Shown piece after piece: positions 54,523 through 63,255 of a DNA stretch of 64,000 nt (its first letter is position 1; each line of letters opens with the position of its first letter). Position numbers and translations under genes: made by a program. The notes beneath the pieces were generated by a model. That model worked only from the letters and a program-made list of their open reading frames with translations. It was not told the DNA's origin and searched no databases. Origin of the DNA: an uncultured Eubacterium sp. (lineage in GTDB: Bacteria > Bacillota > Clostridia > Lachnospirales > Lachnospiraceae); the NCBI GenBank assembly GCA_910577225.1, contig CAJTMV010000002.1:221572-285571 (forward strand), in the 5' to 3' direction.

Positions 54523-57500
54523 TTATGCCAAAATCCTGTCCAGGGTGGCAAGCAGCACTTCCACATCGATAGGTTTTGCCAGATGACCGTTCATCCCGCA
54601 TTCGATGGCCTGCTGCTTATCCTCTTCAAACGCATTTGCCGTCATTGCCAGAATCGGAATGGACGCATGCTCTTTGCTTTTCAGATTTCGGATGGTCTTT
54701 GTCGCTTCATACCCATCCATCACAGGCATCTGTACATCCATCAGTACCAGCTGATAATAACCCGGAACCGATTTTTTGAGCATATCTACCGCAATCTGTC
54801 CATTTCTGGCTATTTCCGTCGTAAATCCGGCGTCGCCAAGAATGGCCGCAGCGATCTCCTGATTAATCTCATTATCCTCTGCCAGCAAAATACGTCCGGT
54901 ATGGCGTGTAACCGCCCCTTCCGCATCGTTATCGTTTTCCGCTCCTTCCATCTCTACAATCGAATGCAGACATCCCCGCAGCTCTGACAAAAACAAAGGC
55001 TTGCTGCAAAATGCAGAAATACCTGCCTCTTTCGCCTCATCCTCGATCTCTGACCAGTCATAAGCGGTTAACAGAATAATCGGCACTTCGTCGCCCATTT
55101 CCTTGCGGATTCTGCGAGTCACTTCTATCCCGTTCATGTCCGGCAGCATCCAGTCGATCACATAGACCGTATAATTATCTCCTCTGGTAACCGCCTGATG
55201 GGTACGCAGCAGCGCTTCTTTTCCGGAAAGCGTCCATTCCGCCCGCATGCCGATCTGTCCAAGCATATACGTCACACTGTCACACGTATTAAAATCATCA
55301 TCTACTACAAGCGCCCGACAGTTTTTCAGTTTTGGAATTTCCGGCGGCAGTTTATCGCCGTTATGCAGACGAAACGTAAAGCTGACCGTCACTTCCGTCC
55401 CTTTCCCCAGCACGCTTGATACCGCGATCGTACCGTTCATCAGATCTACGATATTTTTTGTAATCGCCATGCCAAGGCCGGTTCCCTGTATCCCGCTGAT
55501 CGTACTGTTTTTCTCCCGCTCGAACGGTTCAAAAATATGAGCCACAAATTCTTCGCTCATTCCAAACCCCGTATCGCGTATCGTAAACTCATAATCCGCA
55601 CATCCGCTGGACGACGATTGTTTTTCGGTAATCCGCATACTGATCATACCGCCTGCGCCTGTATATTTCACCGCGTTCCCGAGCAGATTTAACAGTACCT
55701 GATTCAGTCTCAGCTTGTCGCAAAAGATCTCTTCATGCAGAATATCTACCGCATCCATATACAAATCGAGCCGTTTGGCATGGATATCCGCCTGTAAAAT
55801 ATTACGCAGTCCGTGCAAAATATCCGGCAGACAGCATGGTTTTTCATCCAGATGCATCCGTCCGCTCTCAATACGGCTCATATCCAGCACATCGTTGATC
55901 AGACTCAGCAGATGATTGCCGGATGTCATAATCTTTTTCAGATACTCCTCTACCTGTTCGCGCTGGTCAATATGCGCAATGGCAAGCGCCGTAAAGCCGA
56001 CAATGGCATTCATCGGCGTACGGATATCGTGGGACATATTGGATAAAAAGACGCTCTTTGCCTTGCTTGCCCGATTTGCCTGCATCAGCGCGGTTTCCAG
56101 CAGATTTTTCTGCTCCATCTCCTTGCGGATCTCCACGTCCACGCTGCGCAGACCGATCACAATCCCGCACTGCCTGCTAAAGCTGCCGATTCGTACTGCT
56201 TTGAGCTGATAATAAATCGCTTCTCCGTCGATTACAGCCCGATAATTGGCATGCTGCACGCTCCTTTTTTCCAGCTCCTTTCGAAGATGGTCCGCATTGC
56301 AAAACTGCCGCATCTTTTCCCTGTCTTCCTTATGCACGACGGTCTGTATGTATCGCTCCATACCTGTCTGAAAATAAATATTTCCGTTTTCATCCGCTGT
56401 AAACGCGCCTCCGTCGCTTTCATCGCTGCGGATCGGAACGCCTTTTCCCGTACTCATATTAAAAAAGCAGACGATATTATAATCTACCGTCAGCGCCTGC
56501 GCCAGCTCTGTCTGACGTTTTTCCTTTTTCTTTTCCTGCAGCTTTTGAGCCGTACAGTCAAGTAAAAACCGCTGATAAAACAGCTCTCCGTTTTCCATCA
56601 GGAGCTTTACATTGCCCATAATATGCAGAATTTCTCCGTTTTTATGTCTGACGCGATATTCTGTACTGACACTGTCGCCTTCTTTTTCCAGACTTTCTAT
56701 ACATTCCGTAAAGCGTGCTCTGTCTTCCTCCAGAATCGACCCCGCAACCGTCTGAAATCCGTCGGCCTCCATCTCTTCCTGCGATTCGTATCCCAGAATC
56801 TTAAGCGCCGCACGGTTAATGCTCAGCACACGATTGCCATCCGACGTATGCCGGATCACGCCGCAGTCGATCGTTGTAAAAATCTTCTCCAGCGTCTGAT
56901 TCTTTTGTACGATCTCCTGTTCATACACACGTTCCTGCGTTACGTCGATCGCTACTCCGACCGTCCCCATCACACTGCCGTCCAGATCATACAACGGGGA
57001 TTTGTAAGTCATCAGCGTACGGACACCAGCGCCTGTCTGTACCAGCTCTTCCGAGACATACGTCCTTCGGTTGTTCATTACTTCCCGTTCCGATTCGATA
57101 CATGCCGGATCGTCGTGCTCCACATCCCAGATATAAGCATGACCGCGGCCCTGTACCTGCTGCTTCGTCTTCCCGACGGTACGGCAGAAGCTCTCGTTTA
57201 CTTTTTCATGAATGCCGTTTTTGTCTTTATACCAGACAAGATTCGGCACATGATCGATCGTCGTTTCCAAAAAATGTTCCGCTTCCCAGAAATCTTTGCT
57301 GATTTTATAGCTCTGCAGCCATCGCTCATAGCGAAACTGAATCTCTGCATCCGACATCGGCGCAATCCAAAAATCCCTGATCTCGCTCAGATTATCTGCA
57401 ATACTGTCTGTCTGATTTTTTTCCAGCATCAGAATCAGCTCTGTTTCCGCACGTTTCGCGCCAAGCAGCGTCTGCACTGTCTCCTTCGCATCCATTCCTT

Positions 57501-57666
57501 CCAGATTAACCAGTATCACATCCGCTGCGGCTGCGTCGTCCGAAGACGGCTGTTCCTTCCATGTATACTGATGTGTAAAATTGGCATATGGGGTAATTCC
57601 TTTTATGATTTCAAATGCTCTGCACGGTACGCCCGATAAATAAAAATGTATCTGACAATGGTACAT
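54523..57666 (-). CDS. Cytosolic PAS-containing hybrid histidine kinase with two receivers
   Basis: 1047 residues, no TM segments. Residues 1-110 are unassigned (possibly a receiver remnant). PAS-type sensors follow at about 125-245 (TIDHVPNLVWYKDKNGIHEKVN), 255-380 (IFTTIDCGVIRHTSDGNRVLSIN) and 390-520. HisKA has NMSHDIRTPMNAIVGF (about 545), HATPase QVLLNLLGNAVKYTG and GTGLGMAITKNIVDLMNG, receiver 1 ALVVDDDFNTC (about 785) with VIDWMLPDMNG, and receiver 2 ILLAEDNEINQEI (about 923) with LMDVQMPVMDG. It lies upstream of the membrane hybrid kinase (130-bp gap), whose phosphorelay half is closely similar, so the two are related by duplication and may work together. No separate DNA-binding regulator is nearby. 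Confidence 0.93.
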   Translation of the reverse strand: MYHCQIHFYLSGVPCRAFEIIKGITPYANFTHQYTWKEQPSSDDAAAADVILVNLEGMDAKETVQTLLGAKRAETELILMLEKNQTDSIADNLSEIRDFWIAPMSDAEIQFRYERWLQSYKISKDFWEAEHFLETTIDHVPNLVWYKDKNGIHEKVNESFCRTVGKTKQQVQGRGHAYIWDVEHDDPACIESEREVMNNRRTYVSEELVQTGAGVRTLMTYKSPLYDLDGSVMGTVGVAIDVTQERVYEQEIVQKNQTLEKIFTTIDCGVIRHTSDGNRVLSINRAALKILGYESQEEMEADGFQTVAGSILEEDRARFTECIESLEKEGDSVSTEYRVRHKNGEILHIMGNVKLLMENGELFYQRFLLDCTAQKLQEKKKEKRQTELAQALTVDYNIVCFFNMSTGKGVPIRSDESDGGAFTADENGNIYFQTGMERYIQTVVHKEDREKMRQFCNADHLRKELEKRSVQHANYRAVIDGEAIYYQLKAVRIGSFSRQCGIVIGLRSVDVEIRKEMEQKNLLETALMQANRASKAKSVFLSNMSHDIRTPMNAIVGFTALAIAHIDQREQVEEYLKKIMTSGNHLLSLINDVLDMSRIESGRMHLDEKPCCLPDILHGLRNILQADIHAKRLDLYMDAVDILHEEIFCDKLRLNQVLLNLLGNAVKYTGAGGMISMRITEKQSSSSGCADYEFTIRDTGFGMSEEFVAHIFEPFEREKNSTISGIQGTGLGMAITKNIVDLMNGTIAVSSVLGKGTEVTVSFTFRLHNGDKLPPEIPKLKNCRALVVDDDFNTCDSVTYMLGQIGMRAEWTLSGKEALLRTHQAVTRGDNYTVYVIDWMLPDMNGIEVTRRIRKEMGDEVPIILLTAYDWSEIEDEAKEAGISAFCSKPLFLSELRGCLHSIVEMEGAENDNDAEGAVTRHTGRILLAEDNEINQEIAAAILGDAGFTTEIARNGQIAVDMLKKSVPGYYQLVLMDVQMPVMDGYEATKTIRNLKSKEHASIPILAMTANAFEEDKQQAIECGMNGHLAKPIDVEVLLATLDRILA

Positions 57667-57775
57667 GAACTGTTATCCTCCTTGTGTTTATACTCACGAT
57701 TCTGTTATCTGATTCAAATTATACTGCATTCAGACTGTGAACACAAGCGAATTATCAGATTCCATATGCAACTAC
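57667..57775. other. Upstream region of the hybrid kinase gene
   Basis: No gene seen. It should contain the kinase promoter; the galactanase terminator is at its far side. Confidence 0.35.
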
Positions 57776-57823
57776 AAAAAAAACGCTACCATTCACAGCC
57801 ATACAGCCGATCCCGGTAACGTT
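57776..57823 (-). terminator. Terminator of the galactan operon
   Basis: AACGCTACC (57782-57790) pairs with GGTAACGTT (57815-57823, one G-T pair); on minus TTTTTTTTG follows. It lies about 80 nt after the GH53 stop. Confidence 0.75.
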
Positions 57824-57899
57824 TCAGTCCAATATGTAAAATCTGCTTCGCAAAATCTCCCTTACGCCGGCATTTTTTTCTCTGTTTCTCTATATTTCT

Positions 57900-59000
57900 C
57901 TATGAAAAATCACGAATGGCCGAAAGCGCCGGCAGCGCATGTCCGTCATAATCAAACAACGCCTGATTCGCCCATTCGTTTCCGCCTTTTCCTGGTTCGC
58001 CGATATATTCTCTGGCCGCCTGCGTCGCCCATTCGCTGCCATATCTTGGAAGCCATGCCGGTTCCCAGTAAAAAAACCCTTTGCCTCTGTTTTCCGGTAC
58101 TTTTTGTATGCGTGACATCACATCTTTCATAAAATCCGCCTGTCCCTCTCTGGTCATCGGATAATCCAGTCCGGCAAGAAGCTCCGGCTTTGTTGCACAG
58201 CCCTTTCGATGCGCATCATCCAGTTTTTCATATTCTTTATAGTCCTGTGTCGTAAATCCCATGGAAACCTCGGCCACAATCAGATCTTTGTGATAACGCA
58301 GCGCAACCTGATTCATATTTGCTTCCAGATCCGCCAGATTTCCATGCCAGAACGGATAATACGACAGTCCGATACAGTCAAAATCTTCCCCGTCGTTTGC
58401 AAAATACTGATCGAACCAGTTTCGATACAGTTCCTGATTCCCTCCGTTGTCCAGATGCACCATGACAGGCAGCGTCCGGTCCACGCTTTTCACCGCCCGG
58501 ATACCTGCGCTTACAAATCTGGCGATCGTCTGATAGCGCGGCGTTTTTCCATACGGCCACAGCAGCCCGTTGCTCAGCTCGTTGCCGACAGCAGCCATCG
58601 TCGGCATGACGCCCGCCGCGCCAAAATCTTCCAGTGTTTTTTTTGTAAACTCATACACCGCCTGCGTCAGCCCGTCTTCATCCAGACCGCGCCAGGCTTT
58701 CGGAATGGTCTGTTTGCCCGGATCCGCCCAGAAATCACTGTAATGAAAGTCGAGCAGACGCCCAAATCCCTGTGCCTGTGCGCGCCGCGCCAGCTGCAGC
58801 GTCGTCGCAAAGTCGCTGCAGCCGGCGCCGTAAGGCCTGCCGTCCGGCGCATACGGATCGTTCCAGAGTCTGAGCCTTACATAATTGGTCCCATAAGATT
58901 TTAAAATCTCCATCAGATCTTTTTCCCTGCCATGATCGTAAAATCTGCCGCCGCAGCGTTCCACCTCTGTCAGAGAGGAAATATCCATTCCTTTGATCAT
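57900..59000 (-). CDS. GH53 arabinogalactan endo-beta-1,4-galactanase
   Basis: 366-residue glycoside hydrolase cleaving beta-1,4-galactan of plant pectin side chains. The TIM barrel begins IKGMDISSLTEVE and YVRLRLWNDPY. The acid/base Glu is in MAAVGNELSNGLLWP and the nucleophile in LIVAEVSMGF. Other family segments: LLDFHYSDFWADPGKQ and GLSYYPFWHG. There is no signal peptide, so it acts in the cytosol on imported oligosaccharides, unlike most secreted GH53 enzymes. The start at 59000 has GGCGG 8 nt before it; GTG at 59009 is possible. Third gene of the LacI-controlled operon, 12 nt after the zinc-ribbon gene. Confidence 0.93.
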   Translation of the reverse strand: MIKGMDISSLTEVERCGGRFYDHGREKDLMEILKSYGTNYVRLRLWNDPYAPDGRPYGAGCSDFATTLQLARRAQAQGFGRLLDFHYSDFWADPGKQTIPKAWRGLDEDGLTQAVYEFTKKTLEDFGAAGVMPTMAAVGNELSNGLLWPYGKTPRYQTIARFVSAGIRAVKSVDRTLPVMVHLDNGGNQELYRNWFDQYFANDGEDFDCIGLSYYPFWHGNLADLEANMNQVALRYHKDLIVAEVSMGFTTQDYKEYEKLDDAHRKGCATKPELLAGLDYPMTREGQADFMKDVMSRIQKVPENRGKGFFYWEPAWLPRYGSEWATQAAREYIGEPGKGGNEWANQALFDYDGHALPALSAIRDFS

Positions 59001-59012
59001 TGTTGTCACCGC

Positions 59013-59237
59013 CTAAAAACTAAAATCCTCAAACTCTGTAATCCGTCTGTTCATAAACTGATACCTGGTGCGGATTTGTTCGTTCATTTTCAGAATATCC
59101 TCTTCCTTTGCCACATACTGGCAGCGGATACAATGGTATTCCTTTGTATCTTTATCATAAAACATATCGATATCCAGATCTCTGAAAAAGCAGGACGGAC
59201 ACCTGTAATTTAATTTGCCTTTTCCAAGCTGAGCCAT
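59013..59237 (-). CDS. Small zinc-ribbon protein in the galactan operon
   Basis: 74 residues. YRCPSCFFRDLDIDMF and YHCIRCQYVAKEED hold two CxxC pairs of a zinc ribbon; a helical tail follows (ILKMNEQIRTRYQFMNRRITEF). It starts inside the end of the 612-residue gene (28-nt overlap) after a strong AAGGAGG site. Function unknown; it could act as an RNA- or protein-binding accessory factor. Confidence 0.8.
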   Translation of the reverse strand: MAQLGKGKLNYRCPSCFFRDLDIDMFYDKDTKEYHCIRCQYVAKEEDILKMNEQIRTRYQFMNRRITEFEDFSF

Positions 59238-61048
59238 GTTGAAATTACCTCCTTATCACTGATCTTCGTCTGATACCCCAAAGTAAACATCGGCGAGAAT
59301 GCATAGCCTTCCCTGACATATCCTGTCGCATCCGGATGGTCGCAGGACATCGATACTTTTGTCTGAATCTGCGGAACAACAGCAGATACACGGTCTGCGC
59401 CTGCTACAGCTTCTTCCCTGCACTTATATTCATAAGGAAGCGTCACGGTATCTGCTCCTTTTACAGCTGAGAGCGTAATGCCTGACATATCCTCGCTGTA
59501 TTCTGTCGTGCCGTAGCAGGCTACCATATATTCGTTTAACTCTAATTCTGCGTCCGGATTGCTCATATGAAGAATCGTACGCTCGATGCGGATATCCGCG
59601 CTGCCTTCTGTAAAGAAGATCTTTGTCTGCAGCTTTATGGTAAGATCTGTAAATACAAGATCCACCGGATCCAGCGTCAGTATTCGTGTATTTCCTTCCT
59701 GTGAAAAATGCGCGTGGGTCGGACACAGACATAAATCCACTTCTTCCCCCTGATACGTCAGCTTTGCGCTGCGGACCGTTCCTTCGCCCGCATAATGCGT
59801 AAAATAACCTGCGCGGTATTTTTCCTGGATTAAGAACGGATAAGACGCGTCCTGGATATGCTCCGTGCCAATACCGACTTTCCAGTCCAGTTTTGCCACA
59901 TATGGACGCAGATCTGTAATCGCGCCGCCCTGATCCATATTGACGCAGGCGCGCATAAACGGATCGCAGTACCAGAACAGCTGCTTTTTGGAACCGTATA
60001 AAATATCTCTCCACAACGCGCATTCCGGTTCCGTATACGATTTCTTTTCTCTATAATAATCGGCAAATTCAGACATCGTCATATCGATGCATTTGCCTTC
60101 CTTTTTCAGCTGTCCGTAATACGCGCAGCCGTCCTCGTACGATTTTAACAACAGCTCATATGGCGCTTCCCAGCGTCCCATTTTGTTCATCCATCCCGGA
60201 CCTACGAACATCATATTATACGCATATCCGTTGTTAAATTTGGCCAGATAGCGGTACTGGTCGATCAGATTATACAAATACGGATACTCCCAGGTTTTGC
60301 TGTCGTAAATCATGCCGCGCAGCACATTTTGCGGGTGCGTGCCAAAATTAGACCCGTTTCCGTCGTAGCAGGCGATCAGATCTCTGGACAAATGCGGAAT
60401 GGCCACAATGCCGCTGTCTTCTTCTTTGTTCGCTGCAGGAGCGTGCGTATTTGCTTTGGACGGAATCCACGGCGCCCACGGACCGCCGTCCATAAACGTA
60501 TACCAGGAGTTATTGCACGTATGATATGCCTTCGGCCCTTCTTCCCAGCAGGTGGCAACCGCGCATGTGACCGACGGATAGCGTTCTTTGATATAATTGA
60601 TCAGATCGGCATCCATATAATAAGATCCCGTAGATTTCGGATAAAATCCAAACGTATCGTAAAACTTTTCAAACACGTCGTCTACAATCGATTTTTTATC
60701 TTCCATGGAAAACATCCAGATACAAAAATCCTTCGTTTTGTATTTTTCACGAAACTCTTTACACGGCAGGCCAAGCAGCGTCAGTCCGATCTCGTCTCCA
60801 TATGTCTGATGATGCTCTTTGGCGATCGCGACTGCCTCTTCGTTAAACAGGCTGGCATACGTCATTTCGATCGTTGTCTTTAAGCCGTTTTTGTGTGCGC
60901 ATTCCTGCTGTGTTTTAAAAATATCCAAAGATTCGGTAAGCAGCGCTTCTCTTCCGATATCCTCTGTCTTGCCCTGTCCGGTCACTTTTTCCGCATATTC
61001 CGGCACCATTTCCGGGCGATGGATAATATTTACAATAAACTGATCCAT
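59210..61048 (-). CDS. Uncharacterised 612-residue cytosolic protein, possible carbohydrate-active enzyme
   Basis: No signal peptide. The N-terminal half looks like a (beta/alpha) barrel, with acidic and aromatic runs such as FCIWMFSMEDKKSIVDDVFEKFYDTFGF and SYYMDADLINYIKER, plus TFMDGGPWAPWIPSKANTHAP and IVAIPHLSRDLIACYDGNGSNFG. The C-terminal half (about 380-612) is beta-rich like the sandwiches of glycoside hydrolases. I do not recognise the family; a polysaccharide-deacetylase or GH57-like fold is possible. Being first in an operon with GH53 under a LacI operator suggests work on galactan oligosaccharides. The ATG at 61048 follows CAGGAAA. Confidence 0.7.
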   Translation of the reverse strand: MDQFIVNIIHRPEMVPEYAEKVTGQGKTEDIGREALLTESLDIFKTQQECAHKNGLKTTIEMTYASLFNEEAVAIAKEHHQTYGDEIGLTLLGLPCKEFREKYKTKDFCIWMFSMEDKKSIVDDVFEKFYDTFGFYPKSTGSYYMDADLINYIKERYPSVTCAVATCWEEGPKAYHTCNNSWYTFMDGGPWAPWIPSKANTHAPAANKEEDSGIVAIPHLSRDLIACYDGNGSNFGTHPQNVLRGMIYDSKTWEYPYLYNLIDQYRYLAKFNNGYAYNMMFVGPGWMNKMGRWEAPYELLLKSYEDGCAYYGQLKKEGKCIDMTMSEFADYYREKKSYTEPECALWRDILYGSKKQLFWYCDPFMRACVNMDQGGAITDLRPYVAKLDWKVGIGTEHIQDASYPFLIQEKYRAGYFTHYAGEGTVRSAKLTYQGEEVDLCLCPTHAHFSQEGNTRILTLDPVDLVFTDLTIKLQTKIFFTEGSADIRIERTILHMSNPDAELELNEYMVACYGTTEYSEDMSGITLSAVKGADTVTLPYEYKCREEAVAGADRVSAVVPQIQTKVSMSCDHPDATGYVREGYAFSPMFTLGYQTKISDKEVISTWLSLEKAN

Positions 61049-61176
61049 GGCTTTCCTGCTGCAAAGTATCTGTTTCTTTTGCAGTTTTCCTTTCTTTCTT
61101 AATATTTTACTCCTATCATAGTCATCGGCTTTCCGTCAGCACACCTGCTGTTCATTTTCAGGCAGACGCCGTTGCG

Positions 61177-61186
61177 CAACCGGTTG
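61177..61186. promoter_or_regulatory. LacI-type operator of the galactan operon
   Basis: The perfect palindrome CAACCGGTTG sits just downstream of the -10 box, where a bound repressor would block initiation. A near copy lies upstream of lacI (63129-63138). Confidence 0.7.
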
Positions 61187-61194
61187 ATATGTTT

Positions 61195-61223
61195 ACGATA
61201 ACAATCTTTTTTGCATTTGTCAA
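61195..61223 (-). promoter_or_regulatory. Promoter of the galactan operon
   Basis: Perfect TTGACA (61218-61223), 17-nt spacer, TATCGT (61195-61200) with TGT extension on minus. It is about 145 nt before the first gene; the long leader holds the operator. Confidence 0.7.
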
Positions 61224-61318
61224 TACTTTTATCTTTTATTTTCTGCGGTGTTTCCGTTGTTTGTGGGTGTTCAGGGCATATGTGGAGGAAACTGGGAATA
61301 AATTAAACAATATGGAAA

Positions 61319-61872
61319 CTTTTAATTGGCTGCGCGGACGTGTCCGTGACCGCTGGCAGGAACCCGGAACCGGCGGCAGGGGACTGCGCGGACAAGGGCA
61401 ACGCTGCGGTGAACTAATCGCTAACTACGACTAAGACATTCGGCGTGTGGGCCTCATGTCTAAGTCTGCGTAAGCGCTGGATTTCACCTCCGCTAAAAGC
61501 GCCCTTCGAATGTCCGCGCAGTCCCCTGCCGCCGGTTCCGGGTTCCTGCCAGCGGTCACAGACACTATTTACTGGCCAGCTTTCGATGAATATATATTAG
61601 TTAATGTAAATTCGCAAAACCTGACGTACCCGTTTAAACACTGCTAACCAGGGACGGAAACTCTACAAGAAAATACCCTGCATGGATAATGCCCTGTTTG
61701 GACAGGAAAGTGCTGCTTTTGGCAGGAGTGGAATTTTGTATTTACCTGGTAACTACGCAGATGCAGACACCAGTTTACACTCTATCGTATATGATTGTAA
61801 CAGGATGAAGAAATTAAATTTTGTTCGCTTAAAAAACGGCCGCAAAGCAGTGTGCGTAACAGCCACTTAAAG
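61319..61872. repeat. Long palindromic element, copy A
   Basis: Bounded by CTTTTAATTGGCTGCGC (from 61319) and CAGCCACTTAAAG (61860-61872), which are inverted repeats of each other over about 13 nt. Inside are a perfect 49-bp inverted repeat (61346-61394 and 61511-61559) around a 116-nt core, then about 290 bp of non-coding DNA. No protein gene is credible in it. Copy B (from 63314) has the same order. Confidence 0.8.
61395..61510. ncRNA. Conserved structured core of the palindromic element (candidate RNA), copy A
   Basis: 116 nt, almost identical to 63392-63507 (about two substitutions in the first 110). Possible stems: AGGGC with GCCCT at the ends, GGTGAA with TTCACC, and GACTAAGACAT with ATGTCTAAGTC (one A-A mismatch). 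It is extended by the 49-bp arms. Strand and expression are unknown. Confidence 0.5.
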
Positions 61873-61906
61873 GCTCCATAATGTCTGATTGATTTTCAGT
61901 TTCTTA

Positions 61907-61930
61907 CCTGAACCTGCATCTAAGAGTTCC
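61907..61930. repeat. 24-bp inverted repeat, left of lacI
   Basis: CCTGAACCTGCATCTAAGAG plus TTCC is complementary to 63256-63279 with one mismatch. The two copies point toward each other around lacI. Confidence 0.75.
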
Positions 61931-62026
61931 TTTCTACGGTTCAGTAAATGACATCGCCTGCCCGAATTGTTTCCATTATTTCCATATCCTGCGCCTGTAT
62001 CCTGCAATCCACAAATGTGCCCACAA

Positions 62027-62060
62027 AAAAATCAGCCTTCCGCAATTGAAAGACTGATTT
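62027..62060 (-). terminator. Terminator of lacI
   Basis: AAATCAGCCTTCC and GAAAGACTGATTT form a stem that directly follows the lacI stop; TTTTTTTG follows on minus. Confidence 0.8.
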
Positions 62061-62061
62061 T

Positions 62062-63066
62062 TTATTTTGTAGATTCCCGCATCGCTACTTCGTACGACAA
62101 TTTTGTAACATGCGCCGCCTCTTCTCCCCGTATCTGGTGTAGCAGCACTTTACATGCCTCTCTGCCCAGCTCTTCCGTATTGAATTTAATGGCTGTAACG
62201 CTTGTTTTTGCCGATGTTAATAACTGACTGTCGTGAAACGAGGCAAGCCGCATATCTTCTGGTATTCTGACCTGCTCTTCTTCCAGCTTTTTTAGCAGAT
62301 AACTGGTAATCAGATCGTCCGCGCCTATGATACAGTTTACGTTACGCATCCGTATCCTGTCCGCTGCTCTGGCTGCGAACATCTGCGAATCCACGTCTGT
62401 AAATATGAGCGATTCGTCATAAGGAATCCCAAGATCTTTATGCGCCTGATAAAACCCTTCCAGCCGTTTTCTGTTAATCACATGATTCATATCGCCGGAT
62501 ACGACCGCGATCTTTTTTAAGCCTTTTAACAATAAGATGCTCGTCAGCTCCCGACAGGCATCCACATGATCGTTATCGACCTGACAGATATCAGGATCGT
62601 CTGACAATCCCAGAGTCACAAACGGAATCCCGCTTTTTTTTAACATTTGGGCCGGCTTGTCGTCCTGGAGCGTACGCATCAGAATCATGCCGTCCACCTT
62701 ATTATTTTCGATCACACGGACGAGCCTTGACAGATCATTCGAATCTACAAGCGTCATAATCACATCATATTCTTCCCTGGCCGCCACTTCGCTAATGCCT
62801 TTTAACGCTTTTGGAAAAAACGGCAGATCAGAAGAAAGCAAATCCGCCTGCAAAACCATTCCGATATTATATGTCCGCTGATTCGCAAGCCCCTTGGCCA
62901 TTACATTCGGTTTATAATTATGCTGCGAAATATATTCCAGCACTCGCTGTCTCGTCTGTTCGCCAATACGCCCTTTTCCTGATACGGCTCTGGATACGGT
63001 TGTCTTTGACACCCCAAGCTCCTTTGCCACATCATCCATCGTCAGTTTTTTTCCTTCCTGTATCAT
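62062..63066 (-). CDS. LacI-family transcriptional repressor
   Basis: 334 residues. N-terminal helix-turn-helix (LTMDDVAKELGVSKTTVSRAVSGKGRIGEQTRQRV) with the hinge helix NVMAKGLANQRT. The periplasmic-binding-protein-like effector domain begins YNIGMVLQADLLSSDLPFF; CIIGADDLITSYLLKKL and MRLASFHDSQLLTSAKTSVTAIKFNTEELG are family positions. The effector is probably a galactose-containing sugar. A shared CAACCG(G/T)TTG site before its own gene and before the galactan operon predicts autoregulation and repression of that operon. The gene lies between two copies of a palindromic repeat. Confidence 0.93.
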   Translation of the reverse strand: MIQEGKKLTMDDVAKELGVSKTTVSRAVSGKGRIGEQTRQRVLEYISQHNYKPNVMAKGLANQRTYNIGMVLQADLLSSDLPFFPKALKGISEVAAREEYDVIMTLVDSNDLSRLVRVIENNKVDGMILMRTLQDDKPAQMLKKSGIPFVTLGLSDDPDICQVDNDHVDACRELTSILLLKGLKKIAVVSGDMNHVINRKRLEGFYQAHKDLGIPYDESLIFTDVDSQMFAARAADRIRMRNVNCIIGADDLITSYLLKKLEEEQVRIPEDMRLASFHDSQLLTSAKTSVTAIKFNTEELGREACKVLLHQIRGEEAAHVTKLSYEVAMRESTK

Positions 63067-63128
63067 AGTTACTCACCCCAATTTGCTCTGGACTTTTGGC
63101 TGCTGTTATGATACATTTATTGCAAGCG

Positions 63129-63138
63129 CAACCGTTTG
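63129..63138. promoter_or_regulatory. LacI-type operator upstream of lacI
   Basis: CAACCGTTTG, one change from the site at 61177; the flanking GCG is also shared (GCGCAACCG in both). It lies about 25 nt downstream of the lacI -10 box. Confidence 0.6.
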
Positions 63139-63161
63139 TTCAATGTATCTCTGCCGCCCCA

Positions 63162-63190
63162 ATTATAACATTGTGCATAAGGATTCGCAA
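63162..63190 (-). promoter_or_regulatory. Promoter of lacI
   Basis: TTGCGA (63185-63190), 17-nt spacer and perfect TATAAT (63162-63167) with TGT extension on minus. Confidence 0.65.
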
Positions 63191-63255
63191 CATAAAATTA
63201 CGGCCAGACGAGTGTGGCAGCTGTTTTAGTTGCTATTCGCACATTACCTGGGTGC

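Noticed and set aside
61189..61434. Open frame of 81 codons ending GQGQRCGELIANYD, with the same 14 residues at the end of another frame at 63230-63430
   Set aside because: The shared residues come from translating the conserved non-coding core of the palindromic element; upstream parts differ and have no ribosome site.
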